Shown piece by piece: positions 1 to 8,276 of a stretch of 64,000 nt of DNA; the stretch's first letter is position 1, and each line of letters opens with the position of its first letter. Source of the DNA: Arthrobacter subterraneus. Lineage in GTDB: Bacteria; Actinomycetota; Actinomycetes; Actinomycetales; Micrococcaceae. The notes below the pieces were generated by a model, which was not told the origin of the DNA, did not search any database, and saw nothing but the letters and a program-made list of their open reading frames with translations. The position numbers were made by a program, and so were the translations under genes. The DNA lies in NCBI RefSeq assembly GCF_900099735.1, contig NZ_FNDT01000015.1, positions 1-64,000 of the forward strand. Direction: 5' to 3'.

Positions 1-2575
1 CCTCGTGGACACCGTGGGCGAACGGGCCGGGCAGCACGTGTTCATCGAGATGAACCCGCGCATCCAGGTGGAGCACACAGTGACCGAGGAGGTCACCGAC
101 GTGGACCTGGTGCAGTCGCAGCTGCGAATCGCCGCGGGGGAGACGCTGGCGGATCTCGGTCTGTCCCAGGACTCCGTCCGGCTCCGCGGCGCTGCGCTGC
201 AGTCCCGCATCACCACCGAGGACCCGGCGAACGGATTCCGCCCCGACGTCGGAAAAATCACCGCCTATCGTTCCGCCGGCGGTGCGGGCGTCCGGCTGGA
301 CGGCGGCACCGTGTACGCGGGAGCGGAAATCAGCCCGCACTTCGACTCGATGCTGGTGAAGCTCACCTGCCGGGGCAGGGACTACGAGTCGGCTGTGCGC
401 CGGGCACGGCGTGCCCTGGCCGAGTTCCGGGTGCGCGGAGTGTCCACCAACATCTCCTTCCTGCAGGCCGTCCTCGATGACCCGGACTTCATCGCAGGCA
501 ACGTGGCCACCTCCTTCATCGACGAGCGCCCCGAACTGCTCACCGCGCGCGTTCCAGCCGACCGTGGAACCAAACTGCTGAACTGGCTCGCCGACGTTAC
601 CGTCAACAAGCCCCATGGTGAGCTCACCGTCGAGCTGGACCCGGCGGAGAAGCTCCCGGCGGTCACCGAGGCAGAGCAGCGGCCCGGAAGCCGTCAGCGG
701 CTGCAGGAACTCGGGCCGGAGGGCTTCGCGGCCGAGCTGCGGGCGCAGACAGCCCTGGCCGTCACGGACACCACGTTCCGCGACGCGCACCAGTCACTGC
801 TGGCCACCCGCGTGCGCACCCGGGATCTTGTCGCCGCGGGCAAGGCCGTGTCCGCCAAAATGCCGGACCTGCTGTCGGTGGAGGCGTGGGGCGGTGCAAC
901 CTACGACGTCGCACTGCGCTTCCTGGGTGAGGACCCGTGGGAGCGGCTCGCTGCCCTGCGCGCGGAGATGCCGAACATCTGCCTGCAGATGCTGCTGCGC
1001 GGACGCAACACCGTCGGTTACACCCCGTACCCGGAGGCGGTCACCAAGGCCTTTGTGCAGGAAGCCGCAGCCACGGGAATCGACATCTTCCGTATCTTCG
1101 ACGCGCTCAACGATGTGTCGCAGATGGAACCGGCCATCCGCGCAGTCCGCGAAACCGGCACCGCGGTCGCTGAAGTGGCGCTGTGCTACACCTCGGACAT
1201 GCTGGACCCCGAGGAAAAGCTTTACACGCTGGATTACTACCTCGACCTCGCCCAGCGCATCGTCGACGCCGGGGCGCACATCCTCGCCATCAAGGACATG
1301 GCAGGCCTGCTGCGACCGGCCGCGGCAGCCAAACTCGTTACCGCCCTGCGTGACCGGTTCGACCTTCCGGTGCACCTGCACACGCACGACACCGCGGGAG
1401 GCCAGCTGGCCACCCTTCTGGCCGCCTCCAACGCCGGAGTCGACGCCGTCGACGTCGCCAGCGCCTCACTGGCCGGTACCACCAGCCAACCCTCGGCCTC
1501 GGCTCTGGTCGCGGCCCTTGCGCACACCGACCGTGACACCGGCATGTCGCTGGAAAACGTCAGCTCCCTTGAGCCGTACTGGGAAGCAGTGCGCCGCGTC
1601 TACGCGCCCTTCGAGTCCGGCCTGCCCGGGCCCACCGGGCGGGTCTACCGTCACGAGATCCCCGGCGGGCAGCTCTCCAACCTCCGCCAGCAAGCCATCG
1701 CCCTGGGTCTTGGCGAGCGGTTCGAGGCGGTTGAGGACATGTACACAGCGGCGGACCGGATGCTCGGGCGCCTGGTAAAAGTCACTCCGTCCTCCAAGGT
1801 GGTCGGCGATCTCGCCCTGCAGCTCGTCGGGTCCAACGTGGAGCCGGCGGCGTTCGAGGAGAACCCGCAGAAGTACGACATCCCGGACTCCGTGATCGGT
1901 TTCCTCAGCGGCGAACTCGGCGACCCTCCCGGAGGATGGCCGGAGCCGTTCCGCACCAAGGCTCTTCAGGGTCGCACCGTCAAGGTCCGCGACGCTGAGC
2001 TCAGCGCCGAGGACCAGCAGGCACTGGACGGCGACTCCGCGACCCGCCGTGCCACGCTCAACCGGCTGCTCTTCGAGGGTCCCACCAGGGACTTCCAGAC
2101 CACCCGCCACACCTTCGGCGACGTGTCCGTCCTGGACACCCGCGACTACCTGTACGGGCTGCAGCAGGGCAGCGAGCACGTCATCCAGCTCGAAAAGGGT
2201 GTGCGTCTCATCGCCACTCTCGAAGCGGTCTCGGACGCCGATGAACGCGGCATGCGCACGGTCATGTGCACGCTGAACGGGCAGATGCGCCCCGTCGTCG
2301 TGCGGGACCGCAGTGTCCACACCGACGTGAAGGCAGCGGAGAAGGCCGACCCGGCGCAGCCGGGCCACGTCGCCGCGCCGTTCGCCGGGGCAGTGACCCT
2401 CGGCGTAGCCGAAGGCGACACCGTGCAGGCCGGTGACACCGTGGCAACCATCGAAGCGATGAAGATGGAAGCCGGCATCACCACCACCGTGGGCGGAACC
2501 ATCAAGCGGCTGGCCATCAGCACCATCGAACAGGCACAGGGCGGAGACCTCCTCCTGGTGATCGACCCGAAGTAA
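1..2575 (+). CDS. pyc: Pyruvate carboxylase, C-terminal part (5' truncated by window)
   Basis: Biotin-dependent cytosolic enzyme that carboxylates pyruvate to oxaloacetate. The frame is open at the window edge, so the start and most of the biotin carboxylase domain lie upstream. The visible part opens with the end of the carboxylase domain (FIEMNPRIQVEHTVTEE), continues into an HMGL-like carboxyltransferase domain (FRDAHQSLLATR) and ends with a biotinyl domain whose EAMKM motif carries the biotinylated lysine about 40 residues from the end. This single-chain order is that of anaplerotic pyruvate carboxylase rather than a two-subunit acyl-CoA carboxylase. The next gene is convergent. Confidence 0.97.
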   Translation, partial: LVDTVGERAGQHVFIEMNPRIQVEHTVTEEVTDVDLVQSQLRIAAGETLADLGLSQDSVRLRGAALQSRITTEDPANGFRPDVGKITAYRSAGGAGVRLDGGTVYAGAEISPHFDSMLVKLTCRGRDYESAVRRARRALAEFRVRGVSTNISFLQAVLDDPDFIAGNVATSFIDERPELLTARVPADRGTKLLNWLADVTVNKPHGELTVELDPAEKLPAVTEAEQRPGSRQRLQELGPEGFAAELRAQTALAVTDTTFRDAHQSLLATRVRTRDLVAAGKAVSAKMPDLLSVEAWGGATYDVALRFLGEDPWERLAALRAEMPNICLQMLLRGRNTVGYTPYPEAVTKAFVQEAAATGIDIFRIFDALNDVSQMEPAIRAVRETGTAVAEVALCYTSDMLDPEEKLYTLDYYLDLAQRIVDAGAHILAIKDMAGLLRPAAAAKLVTALRDRFDLPVHLHTHDTAGGQLATLLAASNAGVDAVDVASASLAGTTSQPSASALVAALAHTDRDTGMSLENVSSLEPYWEAVRRVYAPFESGLPGPTGRVYRHEIPGGQLSNLRQQAIALGLGERFEAVEDMYTAADRMLGRLVKVTPSSKVVGDLALQLVGSNVEPAAFEENPQKYDIPDSVIGFLSGELGDPPGGWPEPFRTKALQGRTVKVRDAELSAEDQQALDGDSATRRATLNRLLFEGPTRDFQTTRHTFGDVSVLDTRDYLYGLQQGSEHVIQLEKGVRLIATLEAVSDADERGMRTVMCTLNGQMRPVVVRDRSVHTDVKAAEKADPAQPGHVAAPFAGAVTLGVAEGDTVQAGDTVATIEAMKMEAGITTTVGGTIKRLAISTIEQAQGGDLLLVIDPK

Positions 2576-2603
2576 CCAGCGGCTGCGCCGCAAACTGCGC
2601 TGG
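2576..2603. terminator. Weak hairpin between convergent genes
   Basis: A 6-bp stem (CCAGCG/CGCTGG) with a nested GCG/CGC pairing starts right after the pyc stop codon and lies before the convergent racemase-like gene. There is no clear U-run, so a terminator role is only suggested by position. Confidence 0.25.
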
Positions 2604-2650
2604 ATCCGGCACGACGGCCTCCATCTTGATCGAGCGGAGGGACAGAATGA

Positions 2651-3385
2651 CTAGACGCCCACCGCCAGGTTCAGTGGGAACCCGGTGACGCGCTTCGGCC
2701 GCGGCGGGGCGAAGGTGCGCACCTTGGAGGTGGTCAGTCCCAGCCGCACCAAACCTTCAGCAATCACGACGGCGGAGCTCACCCCGTCCACCACGGGCAC
2801 GCCGGCGCGGAGACGGATCTGCTCGTCGAGGCCGGCCATTCCGCCGCAGCCCAGGACGATCACCTCGGCCTTGTCCTCTGACACCGCCAGTTCGGCCTGC
2901 CGCACGATCGCCTCGACAGCCCCCGCAGGATCCTCCTCCAACTCGAGGACCGCCAGCCCGCTGGCTCGCACGGATGCGCACCGGTCCGACAGCCCCGCCA
3001 GTTTCAGCCGGTCCTCGATGAGCGGAACCGCGCGGTCGAGCGTGGTGACCACGGAGTATTTGTGCCCGAGGAACATGGCGGTGCTCGCCGCGGCCTCCGT
3101 GATGTCCACGACCGGCACGTCGAGAAGCTCCTGCAGGCCTTCCCGTCCGTGCTCGCCGTAGCCGGCCTGGACGACGGCGTCGAACGGCTCCGGATAGGAA
3201 CGCACAGTGTGCATGACGGCAACTGCGGCGAGGTAGCTTTCGAAGTTTCCCTCCACGGATTCGGCACCGAATTCGGGGGTCAGCGGCACAATCTCGGTGC
3301 CCGGCGCCGCCGCGGCCCGTGCCTGCGCACCGATGGAGTCGGTCATGGACTGGGTGGTGTTGACGTTGACGACAAGGATTCTCAT
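2651..3385 (-). CDS. Asp/Glu/hydantoin racemase family protein lacking the first catalytic cysteine
   Basis: A 244-residue protein of the hydantoin/allantoin racemase family (HyuE/HpxA type). The N-terminus (MRILVVNVNTTQSMTDSI) is typical, and the second catalytic cysteine is present as Cys180 in VIVLGCGGMAGLD. At the place of the first cysteine, usually within a CFG-like motif, the sequence is QAGYGEHG, with Gly75. Family knowledge: two-base racemases use a cysteine pair, whereas the related arylmalonate decarboxylase keeps only the second. The gene lies 16 bp downstream of the NCS1 permease in the same direction, so it probably acts on the imported ureide or hydantoin. Whether it racemizes allantoin or does something else is open. 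Confidence 0.85.
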   Translation of the reverse strand: MRILVVNVNTTQSMTDSIGAQARAAAAPGTEIVPLTPEFGAESVEGNFESYLAAVAVMHTVRSYPEPFDAVVQAGYGEHGREGLQELLDVPVVDITEAAASTAMFLGHKYSVVTTLDRAVPLIEDRLKLAGLSDRCASVRASGLAVLELEEDPAGAVEAIVRQAELAVSEDKAEVIVLGCGGMAGLDEQIRLRAGVPVVDGVSSAVVIAEGLVRLGLTTSKVRTFAPPRPKRVTGFPLNLAVGV

Positions 3386-3401
3386 GGGTTTCTTCCGCTC
3401 T

Positions 3402-4931
3402 CTAGTGGACGCTGGAAACGGCGATGGGTTCCCCTGAGACGTCTTCGAACGTCCTGTCCCGGTCCGCGATGAAGTAGTACACCAGCGCCGCTATGCCTGC
3501 GCCGAAGAACCAGGAGAACGGTGCAGCCGCTGACAGGTACGGGATGAAGGCGATCAGGATGGCGATCAGGGACGAGGGGATCAGCGCGGTGATGGCCTTG
3601 GTGTTGTATCCGCGCCGGTAGAAGTAGGCGCCGGATGGGTTTTCCGTGTAGAGGTCGGGGACGTTGACCCGGCTGCGCCGGATGAGCCAGTAGTCAGCCA
3701 TCACCACGCCGAACAGCGGGCCGAGGACCGCTCCGAGACCACCGAGGAAGTACACGATGACCACCGGGTTGTTGTAGAGATTCCAGGGCAGGATGACCAG
3801 TCCGATGACCGCGCTGATGATCCCGGCCTTGCGGAAGTTCAGGTACTTCGGGAACAGGTTGGCCAGCATGTAGACCGGGGCCACAAAGTTGGCCATCAGG
3901 TTGACCGCGATGGTGAGGATGAGCAGGGAAAGGCAGGCGAGCACCAACAGGAAGGTGCTGGGGATGGTCTGGACGATGTCCGCCGGGCTGGTGATGATGG
4001 TTCCGTTGATGGTGAACTGCGCACCGGCGAGTACCACCACGATGGCCCCGAAGAGCATCATGTTGATGGGGATACCCCAGAAGTTGCCGCGCGTGACGGC
4101 CTGCTTCGAGACCGCGGACCGGGTGAAGTCGCAGAAGTTGAGCACGAAGGTGCCGTAGATGGCCACCCACAAAGCACCGCCGCCGAAGATCGCGACCCAC
4201 ATCTCGGCACCGCCCAGGCTCTGGTCCGTTGTGAACGCGATGGAGCCGCCGGCTTCGATCAGCATCCAGACCGCCAGCGCAGCGAAGGTGAACAGGATGA
4301 CCGGGCCGGCGAAGGCCTCATACTTCCTGATCATCTCCATGCCGTAGCTGACAATGACCACCTGGACGATCCACAGGGAGATGAATGCGAACCAGCCCAG
4401 TGTCGAGAGCCCGAGGATGTTGTCGGCGTCGAGGCCGGCAAGCCCCGGGAACACTGCGATGAGCAGGACCCGGAAGACGACTGACGCGAGGTAGGTCTGG
4501 ACGCCGAACCAGACGATGGCTACGCCGCCGCGCAGGATGGCCGCAATCTGTGCTCCGTGGATTCCGAAACTGATCCGGCTCATCACGGGGAAGGGGATGC
4601 CGGTCTTGACTCCCATATAGCCCGAGAGGTTCAGCAGAAGGAAGAGCAGCACAGCGCCGACGCCGAGCGCGAGCAGGATCTGCCAACCGCCGAGGCCAAG
4701 GGCAAACAGCCCGATGGCGAAGGCGTAGTTTCCAAGGCTGTGTACGTCATTGGCCCACAGCGTGAAGATGCTGTAGCTGGTCCATTTGCGGCCTTCGCGT
4801 TTGGTGGGTGCGAGGTCCTGGTTATAGAGCCGCGGGCTGACGGCGGCGAGTCCTTCAGACTGCGCTCGTGCATTGGCTTCAGCGGCGGCGGCAACTTCTT
4901 CCGTTATTGCCGGTGCGGGATCGACTTTCAT
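3402..4931 (-). CDS. NCS1 family nucleobase/allantoin:cation symporter
   Basis: Integral membrane permease of about 509 residues with roughly 12 hydrophobic segments. It resembles PucI/Fur-type permeases: RKWTSYSIFTLWANDVHSLG before the first membrane span, and GIPFPVMSRISFGIHGAQIAA in the substrate-site region. The start chosen is MKVDPAPAITEE at 4931; an in-frame start 30 codons upstream would add a low-complexity extension not expected for the family. It heads a two-gene unit with the racemase-like gene. Two TTCC-N7-GGAA palindromes lie 194-229 bp upstream. Allantoin is the most likely substrate given allB nearby, but uracil, cytosine or hydantoins cannot be excluded from sequence. Confidence 0.9.
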   Translation of the reverse strand: MKVDPAPAITEEVAAAAEANARAQSEGLAAVSPRLYNQDLAPTKREGRKWTSYSIFTLWANDVHSLGNYAFAIGLFALGLGGWQILLALGVGAVLLFLLLNLSGYMGVKTGIPFPVMSRISFGIHGAQIAAILRGGVAIVWFGVQTYLASVVFRVLLIAVFPGLAGLDADNILGLSTLGWFAFISLWIVQVVIVSYGMEMIRKYEAFAGPVILFTFAALAVWMLIEAGGSIAFTTDQSLGGAEMWVAIFGGGALWVAIYGTFVLNFCDFTRSAVSKQAVTRGNFWGIPINMMLFGAIVVVLAGAQFTINGTIITSPADIVQTIPSTFLLVLACLSLLILTIAVNLMANFVAPVYMLANLFPKYLNFRKAGIISAVIGLVILPWNLYNNPVVIVYFLGGLGAVLGPLFGVVMADYWLIRRSRVNVPDLYTENPSGAYFYRRGYNTKAITALIPSSLIAILIAFIPYLSAAAPFSWFFGAGIAALVYYFIADRDRTFEDVSGEPIAVSSVH

Positions 4932-5124
4932 AGTCTGCCTGTTCTGTCCTGGGCGCATCGTTGCGCCGGATGGTAGGGCGGTCAAGCTTTGGTGACCGGT
5001 GGGGTTCGACGACGACGGCACCGTGTGGGTGCCCTGCGATGCCGGTGGGCATCCGATGTGCCCGTGAGACTGTGACGACGCTCACCGTCGAGCGATCACA
5101 ATAAGCGTAGAGCGGTTGAAGTTA

Positions 5125-5139
5125 TTCCGCAAGGGGGAA
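5125..5139. promoter_or_regulatory. Putative operator TTCC-N7-GGAA, copy 1 upstream of the NCS1 permease
   Basis: A 15-bp imperfect palindrome with outer halves TTCC and GGAA. Its centre is 21 bp (two helical turns) from the next copy. The same pattern occurs before hyi at 13056. The shape is compatible with an IclR-type dimer site; the regulator is not in the window. Confidence 0.5.
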
Positions 5140-5145
5140 CCGTAT

Positions 5146-5160
5146 TTCCATATGGTGGAA
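5146..5160. promoter_or_regulatory. Putative operator TTCC-N7-GGAA, copy 2 upstream of the NCS1 permease
   Basis: Second 15-bp TTCC/GGAA palindrome (TTCCATATGGTGGAA), on the same helical face as the copy at 5125. Two in-phase sites suggest cooperative binding controlling the permease and racemase-like genes. Confidence 0.5.
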
Positions 5161-5166
5161 TGATGT

Positions 5167-5199
5167 AAAAAAGCCCGCATCCGCTGATGGGATGCGGGC
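5167..5199 (-). terminator. Intrinsic terminator of the CitE-like gene
   Basis: Perfect 10-bp GC-rich stem (GCCCGCATCC/GGATGCGGGC) with a 7-nt loop. On the minus strand it is followed by six T residues. It lies about 75 bp downstream of the CitE-like stop and separates that unit from the permease promoter. Confidence 0.85.
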
Positions 5200-5274
5200 A
5201 GCCCGCTCGAGGGCGATAGGGACCCCCGCGATTTGGGCGGGAGGTTACCCCGGGAAAGGTACGGCGGTGAGCCC

Positions 5275-6120
5275 TTAGGCGTTCCAGAGTCCGTAGGAGT
5301 CTGCCAGCGAGGAGATCTTCTGCGCTCGGGCCAGGCGCGGCAGGTAGGAGCCATCACCGACCACCGCACCGGAAGCGTGCGCGTCGAGAAGTTCGTGCGC
5401 CCACTGGATCTCGGACTCGCTTGGCGAGAGGCCCTTGTTGATGGTGTCCGCGGCCTCCGGGCGGAGGCACAGCTTGCCGGTCATCCCCATAGATGCGGTG
5501 ACCTTGCACGCCTCCAGGAGATCCTCGCCCAGCGCTCCGACAGTCGGTCCGTCGATGGGGCCGGGCAGCTGGCCCACACGGGAGGCGACTACCAGCTTGG
5601 CGCGGGCATAGGCCAGGGCCATCGGGTCATCCGAGGCGCCGGTGTCCCGGCGGAAGTCGCCCACGCCGAAGGCGAGGCGGAAGGTGCCGGGGGCGCTGGC
5701 GATCGCTGTGGCGTTCTCGATACCGAGGGCTGATTCGACGAGCGCGAGCACCGGGGTGCCCGCCTGCAGGCGCATGGCGGTGTGGGTGACCTGCTCGGGC
5801 TTTTCCGTCATGGCGAGCATGACTCCGCGGAGCCCGGGCGCCCTGGACAGGGCGGCGAGATCGTCAGCCCAGTAGTCGGTTTCGATACCATTGACGCGCA
5901 CCCAGGCTGTCATGCCGGTGGAGAGGGCCTCGACAACCCGCTCGCGTGCTTCTGCCTTCGATGGCGCCGGCACCGCGTCCTCAATGTCGAAGACCACTGA
6001 ATCCGCTTCGGATGCCAGTGCGGGGGCGAAGTTTGACTCCGACGCAGCGGAGGCGAGCAGCCAGGAGCGGGACAGCTTGGCGGGAAGCGCGGCAGCGCGG
6101 CTATTGCGAAGGGGAGCCAT
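5275..6120 (-). CDS. HpcH/HpaI aldolase / CitE-like (3-hydroxyacyl-CoA lyase family) protein
   Basis: 281-residue TIM-barrel protein of the citrate lyase beta-subunit-like family. It begins near MAPLRNSRAAALPAKLSRSW and carries VVFDIEDAVP, where the acidic pair binds Mg2+, and the family GVGDFRRDTG stretch. Members cleave or form C-C bonds in malyl-CoA-type thioesters, often using glyoxylate as one partner, which would suit the glyoxylate-producing genes nearby. The open frame extends further upstream, but homologous sequence begins at this ATG. The precise substrate is unknown. It is transcribed singly and ends at a strong terminator. Confidence 0.85.
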   Translation of the reverse strand: MAPLRNSRAAALPAKLSRSWLLASAASESNFAPALASEADSVVFDIEDAVPAPSKAEARERVVEALSTGMTAWVRVNGIETDYWADDLAALSRAPGLRGVMLAMTEKPEQVTHTAMRLQAGTPVLALVESALGIENATAIASAPGTFRLAFGVGDFRRDTGASDDPMALAYARAKLVVASRVGQLPGPIDGPTVGALGEDLLEACKVTASMGMTGKLCLRPEAADTINKGLSPSESEIQWAHELLDAHASGAVVGDGSYLPRLARAQKISSLADSYGLWNA

Positions 6121-6241
6121 ACCTAGAACCTTACGCAACCGGCGTCGTCGTAATCCACCGCCGGGCCGTGGAGGACGGTAAACACTACGACCAAAAAAGT
6201 CTTTTGGCCGCCCTTCGGCCTTCCTGCGTAAGTTTTCGCAA

Positions 6242-6247
6242 TACAGT
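6242..6247 (+). promoter_or_regulatory. Likely -10 box (TACAGT) of the peroxiredoxin gene
   Basis: TACAGT fits the actinobacterial TANNNT -10 pattern. It sits 32 bp before the ATG, with an intervening GAAAGGA ribosome site. No convincing -35 was found. Confidence 0.4.
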
Positions 6248-6279
6248 AAGTGATTATCACCAGATGAAAGGACCAACCC

Positions 6280-6750
6280 ATGAGCAACCACCTCACAGTT
6301 GGAGATCCGGCTCCATCGTTCACGCTTCCTGACGCCGACGGCCAGCCGGTGAGCCTGGCAGAGTTCCGGGACCGCAGCGTTGTTGTCTACTTCTACCCCA
6401 AGGCGGAAACGCCGGGCTGCACCACCGAGGCGTGCGACTTCCGCGACAACCTGGCGTCGCTGCAGGGCGCAGGCTTCAGTGTTGTGGGCATCTCGCCCGA
6501 TACGCCGGAGGAGCTGGCTGCGTTCACGAGCAACCACGGTCTTGCCTACCCGCTCCTCTCCGACGTGGACAACGCGGTCGCGAAGGCGTGGGGCGCGTAC
6601 GGCGAACGGGAGCGGAACGGTCAAACCACCGTCGGCATCATCCGGTCAACCATCGTTGTGGGTCCGGATGGAACGGTTGAGCACGCCGAGTACGGTGTGG
6701 ACGCGAAGGGCCACGTGGCACGCCTGCGGGAGCAGCTGAGCGTCGCCTGA
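6280..6750 (+). CDS. bcp: Thioredoxin-dependent peroxiredoxin, Bcp/PrxQ type
   Basis: 156-residue cytosolic thiol peroxidase that reduces H2O2 and organic hydroperoxides, with thioredoxin as reductant. The motif PGCTTEACDF gives peroxidatic Cys47 and resolving Cys52, the atypical two-cysteine arrangement of PrxQ. Length and the FYPKAETPGCT core are normal for the family. A GAAAGGA ribosome site precedes the ATG. It is a single gene placed between two minus-strand catabolic units and ended by a bidirectional hairpin at 6781; there is no obvious functional tie to allantoin breakdown. Confidence 0.96.
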   Translation: MSNHLTVGDPAPSFTLPDADGQPVSLAEFRDRSVVVYFYPKAETPGCTTEACDFRDNLASLQGAGFSVVGISPDTPEELAAFTSNHGLAYPLLSDVDNAVAKAWGAYGERERNGQTTVGIIRSTIVVGPDGTVEHAEYGVDAKGHVARLREQLSVA

Positions 6751-6780
6751 CCCGTTCCACCCTTGCGGGGTCACGCGCAA

Positions 6781-6813
6781 AAGGCCCTCCCCTGGCTAAA
6801 GAGGGAGGGCCTT
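6781..6813. terminator. Bidirectional intrinsic terminator between bcp and allB
   Basis: Perfect 11-bp inverted repeat (AAGGCCCTCCC/GGGAGGGCCTT) with an 11-nt loop, 30 bp after the bcp stop. It can end both the convergent bcp and allB transcripts. Confidence 0.85.
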
Positions 6814-6932
6814 CTGCGTTCCCGGATGGACGTGCTAGCACCCTTCCGGAGTGTTGGCGCATCGGGCGGGCGGGTGGGGTCTCACGCGGACAACGTGGCT
6901 TCATCCGCCCGGTCGATGCAGGATTGTGGGGT

Positions 6933-8276
6933 TCAGGCTGCGCCGCGGCGGAGCAGGCGCCCGGTTGGCTTCTCGAGGTCCAGCACTTCACCGCGCAGGT
7001 AGGTGGAACGCACGACGCCGGAGAGCGCCTTGCCCGCATACGGCGAGATGGGATTCTTGTGGTGGAGTTTGTGGACGTCGACCACGAAGGTCTCGTCCGG
7101 CGCAAAGACGGAGAAATCGGCGTCGTATCCCAGTGCCAGCTTGCCCTTGCGCTGCAGCCGGGCGATGGCCGCCGGGCGGGCCGACATCCACTCCACAACC
7201 TGTTCCAGCGGAAGCCCCCGCTTCCTGGCCTCGGACCAGATCAGCGATAGCCCGAGCTGCAGCGAGGAGACCCCGCCCCAGGCGACGCCGAAGTCACCGT
7301 TTTCGAGGTCCTTCAGGTCCAGGGTTGACGGTGAATGGTCGGAGACGATGCAGTCGATTGTCCCGTCGATCAGGCCCTGCCACAGCAGCTCCCGGTTCGA
7401 GGCCTCGCGGATGGGCGGGCAGCATTTGAACGCCGTCGCGCCGTTGGGGATCTCCTCCGACAACAGGGTCAGGTAGTGCGGGCACGTCTCGACCGTGAGG
7501 TTGACGCCGTCGCGCCTGGCTGAAGCGATCATGGGCAGCGCGTCCGACGACGACAGGTGCAGGATGTGCGCCCTCGCCCCCGTCCAGCGGGCCCGCTCAA
7601 TAACCTCGGCGATGGCCACGTTCTCCGCGCCGCGCGGTCGTGACGCAAGGAACTTCGAGTACTGGTCGCCCTCCGCGGACGGTGCCCGGTCGATGGCCCG
7701 GGAATCCTCTGCGTGGACGATCATGAGGGAGTCGAAGGTCTTCAGCTCCGCCATGTCCGCTTCCATCTCGTCAGCTTCGAGGTGCGGGAACTCGTCCACA
7801 CCCGAGTGGAGCAGGAAGCACTTGAATCCGAAGACACCCTCGTCGTGGAGCGGGCGCAGGTCTGCCTTGTTCCCGGGAATGGCGCCGCCCCAGAAGCCGA
7901 CGTCGACGAACGCCTGGGTTTCCGCTGCCGCCCGTTTCTGCTGGAGCGCATCCACGTTCACGGTGGGCGGGATGCTGTTCAACGGCATGTCGATGATGGT
8001 GGTGACGCCTCCGGCAGCGGCCGCCTTTGTGGCGGACGCGAAGCCCTCCCACTCCGTGCGCCCCGGCTCGTTGACGTGCACGTGGGAGTCGACGAGTCCC
8101 GGGATCAGCGTTTCATCGGGGGCCAGTTCAACGACCGTGGCCCCATCGAGCCCGTTGCCCAGCGGCTCCATCGCCACAATGACGCCGTTCCGGACGCCGA
8201 CCTCACGCGGCGCAATGCCAGCCGTCGTGAGGATGCGTTCGCCACGGATCACCAGGTCATAGGTTTCGGTACTCAT
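6933..8276 (-). CDS. allB: Allantoinase
   Basis: 447-residue amidohydrolase that opens the allantoin hydantoin ring to allantoate. Binuclear metal ligands are all visible: His65 and His67 in DSHVHVNEPGR, the carbamylated Lys152 in GFKCF, His188 in MIVHAED, His240 in HILHLSS and Asp313 in VSDHSPS. GTSIPPTV-like DMPLNSIPPTVN and CPHYL are characteristic of allantoinase rather than dihydroorotase. It is the last gene of the hyi-glxR-gcl-glxK-allB unit. Its ATG overlaps by 4 bp the original, out-of-frame stop of glxK, so translation was probably coupled. Genes for allantoate hydrolysis are not in the window. Confidence 0.95.
   Translation of the reverse strand: MSTETYDLVIRGERILTTAGIAPREVGVRNGVIVAMEPLGNGLDGATVVELAPDETLIPGLVDSHVHVNEPGRTEWEGFASATKAAAAGGVTTIIDMPLNSIPPTVNVDALQQKRAAAETQAFVDVGFWGGAIPGNKADLRPLHDEGVFGFKCFLLHSGVDEFPHLEADEMEADMAELKTFDSLMIVHAEDSRAIDRAPSAEGDQYSKFLASRPRGAENVAIAEVIERARWTGARAHILHLSSSDALPMIASARRDGVNLTVETCPHYLTLLSEEIPNGATAFKCCPPIREASNRELLWQGLIDGTIDCIVSDHSPSTLDLKDLENGDFGVAWGGVSSLQLGLSLIWSEARKRGLPLEQVVEWMSARPAAIARLQRKGKLALGYDADFSVFAPDETFVVDVHKLHHKNPISPYAGKALSGVVRSTYLRGEVLDLEKPTGRLLRRGAA

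Noticed and set aside
6131-6140. Leaderless start for the CitE-like gene (TAAGGT seven bases before the ATG)
   Set aside because: AAGG in the same place can serve as a ribosome site, so the signal is ambiguous and was not counted with the leaderless set.
6121-6624. N-terminal extension of the CitE-like protein by about 168 residues
   Set aside because: It would run antisense through the divergent bcp gene and its promoter; family similarity begins at the ATG at 6120.
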